In this document: positions 1-7,782 of the stretch, one piece after another
Layout: each line of letters starts with the position of its first letter
How positions within the stretch are numbered: position 1 is the first letter of the stretch
NCBI GenBank assembly: GCA_021298235.1
Contig: JAJTDX010000051.1
Location: forward strand, 1 to 37,355
Direction: 5' to 3'
Origin: Cryomorphaceae bacterium
GTDB taxonomy: Bacteria; Bacteroidota; Bacteroidia; Flavobacteriales; Crocinitomicaceae
DNA: 37,355 bases
Position numbers and translations under genes: made by a program
The notes under the pieces: generated by a model
Told to the model about the DNA's origin: nothing
What the model saw: only the letters and a program-made list of their open reading frames with translations
The model's database searches: none

Positions 1-96
1 ATGCGGTCTGCGCAGTGGAGACATCTCCAAATGTGCTTGAATTCCGGGGAGCTCCGAATTCATTGCTTCTCGTAATACGGCAATCACATTTTCCAT
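1..96 (-). CDS. Nudix hydrolase, CoA pyrophosphatase-like (5' end only)
   Basis: Reading leftward from an ATG at 94-96, 32 codons stay open to the window edge. The peptide contains ELPGIQAHLEMSPLRRP, which resembles the N-terminal segment of CoA pyrophosphatase-type Nudix hydrolases of Bacteroidota (LPG..AH..M.P..R). These enzymes cleave CoA or nucleoside diphosphate derivatives as housekeeping. The Nudix box itself lies outside the window, so the call rests on the N-terminus alone. The gene is divergent from trhO, with about 48 bp between the two start codons. A near-match to the -7 box (TAATTTTC) lies just upstream on this strand. Confidence 0.6.
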   Translation of the reverse strand, partial: MENVIAVLREAMNSELPGIQAHLEMSPLRRPH

Positions 97-109
97 TCTC
101 GAAAATTAC

Positions 110-117
110 TAACTTTG
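110..117 (+). promoter_or_regulatory. Bacteroidota -7 promoter box (TAACTTTG) for the trhO-lgt operon
   Basis: TAACTTTG matches the Bacteroidota primary sigma factor -7 consensus TAnnTTTG exactly. It lies 27 nt before the trhO ATG. No convincing TTTG -33 element is visible at the expected distance, only a TTTTC run at 89-93. Confidence 0.5.
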
Positions 118-144
118 CTTTACTTTTTATTTAAATAACATAGC

Positions 145-1233
145 ATGCAACTGTGGAATACCTTAAATAAAGAGGAATTGGAAGCTAAATGGCGTGCAAG
201 TGGATACAAATTCGTAACCATTTCATTCTATCAGTACGCTCATATCGCCAATCCTCAAATCTTCCGGGATCATCTCTTTCAACTTTGGTCAGCTATTGAC
301 GTCGTAGGTAGAACCTATGTAGCGAGAGAGGGAATCAATGCGCAAATAGCAGTTCCGATGATCCATCTGGATCGCTTCAGGACTGAATTGTATCAGATCG
401 AGTTTCTGAATGGCGTTCGTCTGAATATTGCAGTGGATGATTCAGAAGCTGATTTTTCCTTCCTGAAATTGAAGATCAAAGTCAGAGATAAGATTCTGGC
501 TGACGGATTGAACGATGAAACGTTTGATGTTACAAATAAGGGGATTCACCTGAATGCTGAAGAATTTAATTCACTGACGAATGATCCTAACACAATTCTC
601 ATCGATTTTCGAAACCATTATGAGTGGGAGGTAGGCCATTTTAAAGGTGCGGTTTTACCGGATGTAGATACGTTTCGTGAATCTTTACCCTTTATTGAGG
701 AAGAATACCTTAAAGGCAACGAAGATAAGAACTTGGTAATGTATTGTACCGGTGGGATTCGTTGTGAAAAGGCCTCTGCCTGGTTTAAGCACAGGGGCTT
801 TAAAAATGTGCATCAGCTTGAGGGAGGAATCATCAAATATGCCAATGAATGCCGTGAGAAAGGACTTGAAAATAAATTCATTGGTAAAAATTTTGTCTTT
901 GATGAGCGTCGGGGAGAACGTATTTCTGAGGAGATCATTGCGGTGTGTCACCAATGTGGCGAACCTGCCGATACTCACACGAATTGTGCGAATGACGCGT
1001 GTCACTTGCTTTTCATTCAATGTGATTCTTGCAGAGCAAAAATGGAGAATTGCTGTTCATCCGAGTGTCAGCATACGATGCATTTGCCTGTAGAAGAGCA
1101 AAAATTATTGAGAAAAGGAAAAGAGTTCAGTAACAAGATCTTCAAGAAAGGAAGGTCGACGAATTTGCCTTTTCAATCGAACAGTGAAAAACCATTATCT
1201 TTAACCAACTCATCTAAAGAGGCTAAAAAGTGA
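145..1233 (+). CDS. trhO: tRNA uridine(34) hydroxylase, rhodanese-like (TrhO/YceA)
   Basis: TrhO hydroxylates U34 of some tRNAs on the way to 5-carboxymethoxyuridine or methoxyuridine, and acts in the cytoplasm. The 362-residue product has the family's N-terminal acylphosphatase-like part (about 1-105). A rhodanese domain follows (about 140-235), with the active-site loop CTGGIRC and catalytic Cys201. The C-terminal region is Cys-rich (CHQCGEP, CDSCRAKMENCCSSEC) and ends in a basic tail; the cysteines could bind a metal. The length fits the longer Bacteroidota members. The ATG at 145 gives the usual N-terminus. Its stop overlaps the GTG start of lgt by 4 bp, so the two are probably cotranslated. 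The family assignment is firm; the exact tRNA substrates here are inferred from the family. Confidence 0.92.
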   Translation: MQLWNTLNKEELEAKWRASGYKFVTISFYQYAHIANPQIFRDHLFQLWSAIDVVGRTYVAREGINAQIAVPMIHLDRFRTELYQIEFLNGVRLNIAVDDSEADFSFLKLKIKVRDKILADGLNDETFDVTNKGIHLNAEEFNSLTNDPNTILIDFRNHYEWEVGHFKGAVLPDVDTFRESLPFIEEEYLKGNEDKNLVMYCTGGIRCEKASAWFKHRGFKNVHQLEGGIIKYANECREKGLENKFIGKNFVFDERRGERISEEIIAVCHQCGEPADTHTNCANDACHLLFIQCDSCRAKMENCCSSECQHTMHLPVEEQKLLRKGKEFSNKIFKKGRSTNLPFQSNSEKPLSLTNSSKEAKK

Positions 1234-2084
1234 TCAATGTAATCAATTGGGATGTCAGCTCCGAGCTGATAGAAGGATACCGAACTCCAAATTTGTACGG
1301 GTTGTTATTTGTGACAGGAATGATCATCGGTTATTTCGTCGTGCGAAAGATGTTTCGCAAAGATAAAATTGAAGATGCCATTCTGGACAAGCTTGTGTTC
1401 TACATGGTTCTTTCCACGATTGTCGGTGCACGTTTGGGACATGTATTCTTTTATGGCCCTTATTGGGATGTAGTAGCACCCGATGGTATGATTCTCGAAC
1501 GAGGATATTTCAGTCACCCAGGTGACATCATTAAAGTTTGGGAAGGAGGCCTAGCCAGTCACGGTGCAGCGGTAGTTATTCTGATTGCACTTTATATTTT
1601 CTCTCGAAAGGTGGTTCATAAGCCCTATTTATGGATTCTCGACCGAATCTCTGCTCCAATTGCTATCGGGGGCGCATTCATTCGACTCGGAAACCTTGTG
1701 AATCATGAGATGGTAGGAGATCCTACAAATGTTCCTTGGGCATTTAGCTTTAAGCAATTCTATAACGAAGCGATCGGTGGCTTTGATTCCACACCCCGTC
1801 ATCCTGCCCAGCTTTACGAATCCATCTGTTATTTCATGGCATTCGGTGTGCTCATGTTCCTCTATTGGAAAAAAGAGTTATGGCAAAAGCCCGGCGTGGT
1901 CTTCGGTGCCTTTCTCGTACTGATTTTTGGAGCCCGTTTTTTGGTTGAATTTGTCAAGCTTGGTCAAACTGCCCGCGATGAATACCTCTGGCTGAATACC
2001 GGACAGATCCTCTCAATTCCACTAGTGTTAGCAGGCGTCTTCCTTCTATGGAAAGGGTTGCGCACGGAAAACAAAGCAGGATGA
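1230..2084 (+). CDS. lgt: Prolipoprotein diacylglyceryl transferase
   Basis: Lgt is an inner-membrane enzyme that moves diacylglycerol from phosphatidylglycerol to the lipobox cysteine of prolipoproteins, the first step of lipoprotein maturation. The 284-residue product has about seven hydrophobic segments and family signatures: GARLGHVFFYG, EGGLASHGAA, RLGNLVNHEMVG (Lgt signature region) and RHPAQLYE. The start is a GTG at 1230 that overlaps the trhO stop. The 3' end overlaps the next ATG in an ATGA, and that next gene encodes a lipoprotein, an Lgt substrate. Length is normal for the family and no lesion was seen. Confidence 0.95.
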   Translation: MINVINWDVSSELIEGYRTPNLYGLLFVTGMIIGYFVVRKMFRKDKIEDAILDKLVFYMVLSTIVGARLGHVFFYGPYWDVVAPDGMILERGYFSHPGDIIKVWEGGLASHGAAVVILIALYIFSRKVVHKPYLWILDRISAPIAIGGAFIRLGNLVNHEMVGDPTNVPWAFSFKQFYNEAIGGFDSTPRHPAQLYESICYFMAFGVLMFLYWKKELWQKPGVVFGAFLVLIFGARFLVEFVKLGQTARDEYLWLNTGQILSIPLVLAGVFLLWKGLRTENKAG

Positions 2085-2947
2085 GAATTCTCAAAGCACT
2101 TGTTGCTTACTCTGTTGTGTTTGCTTTGGTCACGGCTTGTGATTCTGCTCCGCTTAAATCAGATGAACCATCTTCTGATCGGAATGACTCCACAGTTGAG
2201 GATACCACAGCTGAAAATTCTGAGTCAAGTTATGACGTCAGCTGGAGAAATCCCGCACTAACTCCTATGGGGGCAAACATTGTCCGCGTTATCAGAGGGT
2301 ATTTTCTTGTGGGTGAATACGAGAAAATGCTCGACTTCACCATTCTCCCGGAGTGTTATGAGCTGGAAGAAGTGAAATACGCGATCCGCAAATCCAATTG
2401 GGGGTATGAGCTGAAGTTGTCAAATCTGCAGTGGCAACCTGATAGTACATTCATTCTTACGATTAAAACAACTGTAAACCAAACGACGGGTTCTGAACAA
2501 TACATTGGTAAAATCGTTAACGATACCGCTAAAATCTTTCTTTTTCCTGATAAGGAGAATCTTTTTCCCTATTACGGGGATGAAAATCTGTCAGATCCTT
2601 GTGAATTGAAACGAGCATTGGATGATGTACTGTTCGGTTTTGATAATGCTGTGATTCTAAAGAAAAGTGAAGCTGCTTTAAAAGCTATCGTACGGTATTT
2701 AAAAAACAATCCCTCTTTGCGTGCCCATTTTGTAGGTCACACAAGCAACGAGGGAACAAGTGAATACAACCGTTTGCTTAGCTCGCAACGTGCACAAGCA
2801 ATCGTCGATCAGTTGGTAAGAGATGGAATCGAACGAAGCCGGCTTTCAGCAGAAGGAAAGGGAATGTCGGCACCGCTGTATCCCAATACTTCAGAGGCTA
2901 ACCGTGAGCGAAACCGCAGGGTAGAGGTACGTTTGAGTAAGGAGTAG
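2081..2947 (+). CDS. OmpA-family lipoprotein
   Basis: This is a predicted outer-membrane lipoprotein of 288 residues. The ATG at 2081 (overlapping the lgt stop) is preferred over the in-frame ATG at 2048 because it starts directly with a signal peptide ending in a lipobox, LVTAC, with Cys20. An acidic Ser/Asp/Glu-rich linker follows, then a domain of unknown function, then a C-terminal OmpA-like peptidoglycan-binding domain (about 185-288). Visible motifs are FDNA, GHTSNEGTSEYNRLLSSQRAQ and NRERNRRVEVRL. In typical OmpA domains the first motif reads GHTD, and that Asp contacts diaminopimelate; here it is Ser, while the Arg of SSQRA is kept. It probably tethers the outer membrane to peptidoglycan, perhaps more weakly. 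Confidence 0.87.
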   Translation: MRILKALVAYSVVFALVTACDSAPLKSDEPSSDRNDSTVEDTTAENSESSYDVSWRNPALTPMGANIVRVIRGYFLVGEYEKMLDFTILPECYELEEVKYAIRKSNWGYELKLSNLQWQPDSTFILTIKTTVNQTTGSEQYIGKIVNDTAKIFLFPDKENLFPYYGDENLSDPCELKRALDDVLFGFDNAVILKKSEAALKAIVRYLKNNPSLRAHFVGHTSNEGTSEYNRLLSSQRAQAIVDQLVRDGIERSRLSAEGKGMSAPLYPNTSEANRERNRRVEVRLSKE

Positions 2948-2948
2948 T

Positions 2949-3305
2949 CTATTCTTTACGCCTGAAAATTCCTATCAGGAAAGGAATAGTTACCATCAGT
3001 ACCACTTGAAGAAAAATCATTAATCCGAATACCGTCCAAAATCCATAGTCTCTGTAGCTGATGATCCAGATGAAATGCAGAATGGTGGAGATGTTTGAAC
3101 CCGTCTCACCAAGAAACAATCCGAGAAGAAGGCCGACGAGAAGGATAGAAATCTGCAGGTAGAACCAAACACCAATAAAATCTGAAAAATCATTGATCTC
3201 ACTTGGGAACAGACTGCTGTCATCAGAGAGTAAACCGATGCTTGAGCATGATTGTAAAGAGAAGAGAATACAAATGAAAAGAAGAGGATGATAGTACGTT
3301 CTCAT
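2949..3305 (-). CDS. Small membrane protein with lipoprotein-like signal, unknown function
   Basis: I do not recognise this gene. From the ATG at 3305 the product is 118 residues. The reading frame extends 18 bp upstream to a TTG (3321-3323) that overlaps the stop of the preceding gene; the ATG is preferred because it begins the signal sequence. An N-terminal hydrophobic stretch ends in LQSC, a plausible lipobox. Two or three further hydrophobic segments follow (near ISILLVGLLLGLFLG, ISTILHFIWI and FGLMIFLQVVLMV), and the C-terminus is basic. It follows the SH3-domain gene closely and is probably cotranscribed with it. Its stop lies 1 bp from that of the convergent OmpA lipoprotein gene. Confidence 0.6.
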   Translation of the reverse strand: MRTYYHPLLFICILFSLQSCSSIGLLSDDSSLFPSEINDFSDFIGVWFYLQISILLVGLLLGLFLGETGSNISTILHFIWIISYRDYGFWTVFGLMIFLQVVLMVTIPFLIGIFRRKE

Positions 3306-3319
3306 AAACCTGTTAATTA

Positions 3320-4192
3320 TCAATACGGAAGATTAATCATAAAAACTTCAAAGAGAAAATTTTCCAGAAGCTGGTAAGTGAAATATACCGAGGCCACAAG
3401 GAGTCCTAACAATGCAAGTCCCATTCCCGGTGCTTCCGATGCGCCAAAAACACTTCCTACCAAAGCAATAGGATATATGACAATCCAAACGAGTATACCG
3501 ATTAATGTCAATGTCAACAAGGACATTGACGCAAAATACCCCAAACTGAAAAACGATATTTCCTTCACATCACTTAATTTACTCGACAGAAAGACTGGTG
3601 TGATCGTACCTTCCTCTTCAAATGTATACCCTTTTCTCCAGGACTGATTAGAGTAGTTTGCATCAATTAACAATTCGTCGTATTGATCTACTGTAGAAAT
3701 GATTTTAAAGTTGGTACCCGGTCCACTTCTTAAATTGAGTTTTTCGGTTTGAACCGAAGATAATTGCAGCTTTTCAGGCAGAATGCAATCCGTCCATTCG
3801 AAAGGCAGGCTGATGTAATCGGTTTCATTGGCTGTTTTAACGGCAAAATTGAGCTTTAGCTCGTCTCCATTTCGTGCTCCCAGAGAATCGAAATAGGCGA
3901 GGAGCTCTGGTTTCGCATTCAACAACTTGACAGTTGCTGTAATTGTTTTTTTAGAATCATCAGTCTCAATGTCAATCACCTCAAAGTTTGTGAGTGGACT
4001 TTTTGCTAAAAAGCGACGGTTGAGGACGAATAATTGTGAATGGTCTTCCGGCCAGACATATTTGGAAGCCGAATTGATTTCGTTGGCATTTATCCGTTTG
4101 AAGAATTTCTTTACCTGGCGTTCGTGGCTGTTACAGGAGAACAAGCATAATATCAGAGAGAAGAGCGTGAAAAGTTTAATACTTTGAAACAT
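3320..4192 (-). CDS. SH3-domain lipoprotein with C-terminal membrane segments
   Basis: The 290-residue product begins with a signal peptide ending LFSC (Cys20, lipobox-like). A charged periplasmic region of about 110 residues follows. Next comes a bacterial SH3 segment with the hallmark LNLRSGPGTNFKIISTV (about 150-170). Two strongly hydrophobic stretches near the C-terminus (about 205-275) should span a membrane. SH3 domains of this kind often bind cell-wall peptides, so a wall-sensing or anchoring role is plausible but inferred. Combining a lipobox with C-terminal membrane helices is unusual and points to the inner membrane. The next gene downstream is also a small membrane protein. Confidence 0.65.
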   Translation of the reverse strand: MFQSIKLFTLFSLILCLFSCNSHERQVKKFFKRINANEINSASKYVWPEDHSQLFVLNRRFLAKSPLTNFEVIDIETDDSKKTITATVKLLNAKPELLAYFDSLGARNGDELKLNFAVKTANETDYISLPFEWTDCILPEKLQLSSVQTEKLNLRSGPGTNFKIISTVDQYDELLIDANYSNQSWRKGYTFEEEGTITPVFLSSKLSDVKEISFFSLGYFASMSLLTLTLIGILVWIVIYPIALVGSVFGASEAPGMGLALLGLLVASVYFTYQLLENFLFEVFMINLPY

Positions 4193-4394
4193 GATTGAGT
4201 AGCTATTCAGTTTTTGTAATTATAAAGATAGATTTTTGAATTACAAGTGTATGAATCAAATTCCAGGTTTATTTAATTAAACTATTTTATTGTTTAAATT
4301 GAGGCTGAGGGAATACGAAGATTAGCTTTATTGTAAAGATTTTATAGCATTTACTCTAACGATTTGGGCGTAGGTGCACACGAAAAGGTTGTGC

Positions 4395-4931
4395 TTATTT
4401 ACTGTTTGAGGTAGTATGTTTTTTTGGGCCATAAATTCTTTCATCATACGGTTCGATATATTTCGAAAGGTAAAAAGTTGGTTTCTTCTCATTATTAGAA
4501 CTAATCTGAAAATTTCCATTCAAAGTGAGCGTTGCGTCTTTAAATTCATAGCCATATCGCATAGCAATATTACCTTGTTCTGTTACTATAAAAACGCTGT
4601 CCTTCTTAACCTTCCAGCTACCAATGTCACGAACCTTTGTCCAGCGACTGCTTACTTCCATGGAGGAAAAAATGCCGTCTTTTCTAAAGTTCATAACCTG
4701 AATAACCGTGTCTTCAACTAAACGATCAATAACGACTTTGTTCTCTGCAACGGAATCAATCTTCCAAGTGCCATACTTGAAATTGCCAAAATCCACAACT
4801 TCAGATTTAGTGTTTTTTTCTTGAATTTCGTTTGACTTGGTTTCCCCCTTCATTTTAGTTTCATTCGAACATGAAGTAATCAAGGACGCGGTTGCTAGTA
4901 TTATTATAATCAACTTGTTTGCCTTTTTCAT
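4395..4931 (-). CDS. Putative lipoprotein, lipocalin-like
   Basis: This 178-residue protein is not recognised with certainty. It starts with a signal peptide ending LITSC (lipobox, Cys21), followed by a Lys/Glu/Asn-rich linker. A beta-rich region of about 110 residues follows, with the pattern KYGTWKIDSV ... IGSWKVKKDSVFIV ... FKDATLTLNG. Repeated G-x-W strand starts of this sort are common in small lipocalin-like domains of Bacteroidota lipoproteins. It lies in the AT-rich accessory block, on the same strand as the next two unknown genes, and directly downstream (in its own direction) of the inverted-repeat element at 4981-5076. Confidence 0.6.
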   Translation of the reverse strand: MKKANKLIIIILATASLITSCSNETKMKGETKSNEIQEKNTKSEVVDFGNFKYGTWKIDSVAENKVVIDRLVEDTVIQVMNFRKDGIFSSMEVSSRWTKVRDIGSWKVKKDSVFIVTEQGNIAMRYGYEFKDATLTLNGNFQISSNNEKKPTFYLSKYIEPYDERIYGPKKHTTSNSK

Positions 4932-4980
4932 TATAAAATAATTTGTTTTGATTTAAACAGGTGCCGATAATGGTTTGCGG

Positions 4981-5076
4981 CTACCCGAAGGTGGGGTTTT
5001 TAAAATACTTCAGGGTCAAATTAGCACTAAAGTTCAATAGAAACACAAAAGTTTAAATCGCCTCACTTTTGGGTAG
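4981..5076. repeat. Long imperfect inverted repeat (possible cassette-boundary element)
   Basis: Arms at 4981-4996 (CTACCCGAAGGTGGGG) and 5061-5076 (CCTCACTTTTGGGTAG) can pair over all 16 positions as RNA from the + strand: 13 Watson-Crick pairs and 3 G-U pairs. They enclose a 64-nt AT-rich loop. The 230-bp gap between the genes ending at 4931 and 5162 holds this element and little else. From memory, similar GGTTTGCGG...GTTATGG-flanked sequences recur between accessory genes in Bacteroidota genomes, but I cannot verify that here. There is no T-tract next to the distal arm, so it is not a standard terminator. Confidence 0.5.
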
Positions 5077-5161
5077 GTATTGTTATGGTTTATATATAAA
5101 TAGCTGCAGATTTAAAAGTAACTTGTCTAGAACCAATCTGTCAGAAGAAAAAAATTATTTG

Positions 5162-6058
5162 TCATTTCACTAATCTGAATCCCGCAGGTGCCTTTTTACT
5201 CGTTCGTGCTTGATAAGGACAAATATAAAAAATTGCTATTTGCTCTCCATTACTAAATATGCTGCTATGATTTATATTTTGTGAATACTTTGTCCCAGTT
5301 ATTTTATAGATAATCTCATTGTTAGAATCCGTTCTTAGATTGTTCAAATAATTATATCCATCTGAATACGAACGCACAGGAATTGGGTTTGTCAATTCAA
5401 ATCCAAAATTTCCGTAAGCTCCGGGCAATTCATCTTTGTCTTTTTCATCGAAAAATAAGGACTTAAATTGTCGCATTGTAGAATCAAAAAAGTTCTTTAT
5501 TCCATTGATGAGTAGCTCTTTTCCTGAGGGTGGACGATTGTCAACAGTGGTTGTTTGAATTACTAAACCATTTAAAACTTCAATGTAAAGGTCATTCTCG
5601 TATATGGATTCATACCCCATATGTATATAATGAACAAGATCTCCATATGGGCATATAATTGTACCTGAGAACCAATCAGCGAAAACTTTGTCATTTGAAT
5701 TGAATAATGTGTTTAGTGAAAGTTCAATGTCCTCCATGCATTCTTCTTTCAGTATTCTCAGTAAATTGCCATTCTCCTGCGGAGAGATAATTCCATCTTC
5801 AACTTTTTTTCTTTGTTCTAATCTGCTATTATTATATTTCTCTTCATTTCTTATTTGACCATGACCGGTTATTTTAGTGAGGTAAAGTTTGTCTTCGATG
5901 ATTTCCCATTCTCCGAAATAGCCTCTCCAGAGGTCAGTACATGGTGCAACCAAGCGAAGCTCAATTTTGTTTTTTGTCACATATTGATTGAAGGGCTCGC
6001 ATGCCATGCCATACTCTTTTCCCTCGAAAATTAATCGTTCATTTGCCTGCGCTGTCAT
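5162..6058 (-). CDS. Hypothetical protein with WRGYxGxWEIxxDKLYLT motif
   Basis: The product is 298 residues with no signal peptide, so probably cytoplasmic. The N-terminal half contains LWRGYFGEWEIIEDKLYLTKI and, after about 60 residues, FADWFSGTIICPYGDLVHYIHMGYES followed by YIEVLNGLVI. I recall this pair of motifs from a widely scattered family of uncharacterised bacterial proteins, but I know no function or reliable family name for it. The C-terminal half (about 175-298) looks like a separate domain without recognisable motifs. It lies 88 bp downstream of the coiled-coil gene on the same strand, so the two may form a transcription unit. The region is AT-rich and looks accessory. Confidence 0.55.
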   Translation of the reverse strand: MTAQANERLIFEGKEYGMACEPFNQYVTKNKIELRLVAPCTDLWRGYFGEWEIIEDKLYLTKITGHGQIRNEEKYNNSRLEQRKKVEDGIISPQENGNLLRILKEECMEDIELSLNTLFNSNDKVFADWFSGTIICPYGDLVHYIHMGYESIYENDLYIEVLNGLVIQTTTVDNRPPSGKELLINGIKNFFDSTMRQFKSLFFDEKDKDELPGAYGNFGFELTNPIPVRSYSDGYNYLNNLRTDSNNEIIYKITGTKYSQNINHSSIFSNGEQIAIFYICPYQARTSKKAPAGFRLVK

Positions 6059-6146
6059 TTTTTTGACTAAAATTTAATTTGAAGCCTTAGAATGACCTTG
6101 ATTTTAATCGTGCTAAATTGTTTTTAAATCATTCGGAATAGTAATT

Positions 6147-7448
6147 CTAAACATGAAAATTTGTTTTATCAATACCGTAATAATTTAGTAATTCATCAAC
6201 GGTTGAATATGTGAAATCAGAGACTAATTCCCATCGCACTCCAAAAAAATTAGTCGATTTGGAGTCTTGTTCTAACTTTAATAAGCCCCAGAGTTGTTTT
6301 CTTATGCAAACATATGAAACACCACTGAAGTTATTTAATATAAAGTAATCTGAAAAGTCATTTTCGAATATTTTGTTATTGTATTCTCCCATACCCATTC
6401 CGAGAACATCCGACAATGAAAAGATATCATAGTTGTTGTTTAGATTTTTTTTAATTATTAACGGGACTAGACTTCCGTCATGACACGAGCAGTATCCTCT
6501 CGATTGAGTTGGTGAAGGATCAGTTTCACACAGGCGATCGATGATCTCTAAATATGATTGCTTAACATCGATATTTCGCTGTTCTCGTTCTTCTTGATAA
6601 AAAAACTTTTCAAGTAAATGGATCTTTTCATTTATGATGTACACGATCTCATCGAGTTCTCTTATCAAATTTTCAACTTCATCCTGAATTATACGAATCA
6701 AATCATATTGATGTTTGATGATCTCGTATGTCAAAATAGTATAGTAATAGTCTTTTATATTTTCTCTCCATATCAAAACGGCACTTTCGATTTTTTTCTC
6801 AATGAAAAATGGAAAAGAATTCTTCAATCTGTCAATTTCATCTGCACAAGTATAAATATCATTTTGTTTGTTATTTATACTTGAATAATCATATTCATTA
6901 ATATTTCTATTTATTTCATCCTTTAAAGTTTGTAAGGTTTTATGATAGAGTGAAAAACAATTAAACAATTCGTTTTTTTTCAATATATGTTGTTCAATCA
7001 AATTTAAAGTCAGATCCCTAAATTTCTGTTCATTCGAAATCATTGATTCCTTTATTGAGTTGAACTTGGACCTTATTTGTTCAGTAATATCATGAAATAT
7101 TTTATTCGTATGATGATGATAATCTTCTTCTATTTTCATTATTTGTTGATTACAAAAGATATCAAATGAAAAGATTAAAAAATCTTCATTTCCTCCTTCC
7201 CTCAAGATACCAAGTGTTTTCAGCAGCGAAGTGTAATTTTCAAGTAAAAGTTTATCGTTTTGAAATATTAATTTTCTTAGAGTTAACAATGTTTCAGTTT
7301 CCATGAACTGTTCGAACTCTCGTTGAATCCTGAAATTTTTCAGAAATACTAATAATTCCTCTTTTTCCTCACGATTAAATTCATGAAGATAAGTTGATAA
7401 GAATTTAATTTGCCGAATGTCATTTTTAATGTTTTCAATGGTTGTCAT
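6147..7448 (-). CDS. Hypothetical coiled-coil protein
   Basis: I do not recognise this 433-residue protein. The first 300 residues or so are rich in Glu, Lys, Ile, Asn and Leu with heptad-like spacing, suggesting long helices or coiled coils. The C-terminal 120 residues differ: they contain GYCSCHDGSLVPLI and CIRKQLWGLLKLEQ, the latter vaguely like one WG-type beta repeat. There is no signal peptide. Base composition is extreme: 6841-6900, inside this gene, has 12 G+C in 60 by hand count, against 31 in 60 for 8041-8100 in ychF. This suggests recent acquisition. It is followed on the same strand by another unknown gene. Confidence 0.5.
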   Translation of the reverse strand: MTTIENIKNDIRQIKFLSTYLHEFNREEKEELLVFLKNFRIQREFEQFMETETLLTLRKLIFQNDKLLLENYTSLLKTLGILREGGNEDFLIFSFDIFCNQQIMKIEEDYHHHTNKIFHDITEQIRSKFNSIKESMISNEQKFRDLTLNLIEQHILKKNELFNCFSLYHKTLQTLKDEINRNINEYDYSSINNKQNDIYTCADEIDRLKNSFPFFIEKKIESAVLIWRENIKDYYYTILTYEIIKHQYDLIRIIQDEVENLIRELDEIVYIINEKIHLLEKFFYQEEREQRNIDVKQSYLEIIDRLCETDPSPTQSRGYCSCHDGSLVPLIIKKNLNNNYDIFSLSDVLGMGMGEYNNKIFENDFSDYFILNNFSGVSYVCIRKQLWGLLKLEQDSKSTNFFGVRWELVSDFTYSTVDELLNYYGIDKTNFHV

Positions 7449-7620
7449 ATTTTTACTCTTTCATGTTTATTCGATTCTCGATTTGTGAAATACCTTTGGG
7501 AAGTTCAATCGCGTATAATGTCATAAAGATAAAATAATTTAGAAATCCTCAAAATCGCGCTCGGTTTGATGTGTTCGAAGGGCAGATATAAATGAATGAA
7601 GTATCTCAATTTCAAAAAAA

Positions 7621-7704
7621 CCTCCGCTTTGGCAGGCTCAGTGTAGGTCCTTCATCCCTCCCGATGCTCATTCCATTCGATCGGCACATATCCCCAGTGA
7701 GGGA
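7621..7704. repeat. GC-rich intergenic patch with nested inverted repeats
   Basis: TCCCTC (7655-7660) can pair with GAGGGA (7699-7704), and the adjoining CCGAT (7661-7665) with ATCGG (7680-7684), giving an imperfect hairpin with a 14-nt loop and a one-sided bulge. Just to the left, CTTTGGCAGGCTCAGTG (7627-7643) resembles the CTTCGACAGGCTCAGTG motif seen in many intergenic repeats. The composition contrasts sharply with the AT-rich DNA to the left. It may be a decayed copy of a dispersed repeat. Confidence 0.35.
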
Positions 7705-7782
7705 AAGCAGTTTAAAGAAAATCACAAATCCAAAATCCCGAATTCCCTCCGTTTAAATCCCCTCCCTTTCTTGGGATAGTGT

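Noticed and set aside
2048..2080. ATG at 2048 as the start of the OmpA lipoprotein
   Set aside because: It lies inside lgt and puts 11 residues before a clean lipoprotein signal; the ATGA overlap at 2081 is more natural.
4376..4394. Hairpin GCACA/TGTGC after the 4395-4931 gene as a terminator
   Set aside because: Only 5 bp with a 9-nt loop, and no T-run follows on the transcribed strand.
4940..5095. Classical integron attC site
   Set aside because: The ends do not match RYYYAAC and GTTRRRY cores, and no integron integrase is in the window. I kept it only as an inverted-repeat element.
5162..7448. Toxin-antitoxin or defence system call for the two unknown genes
   Set aside because: No nuclease, ATPase, NTase or other effector motif is visible; recorded as a lead only.
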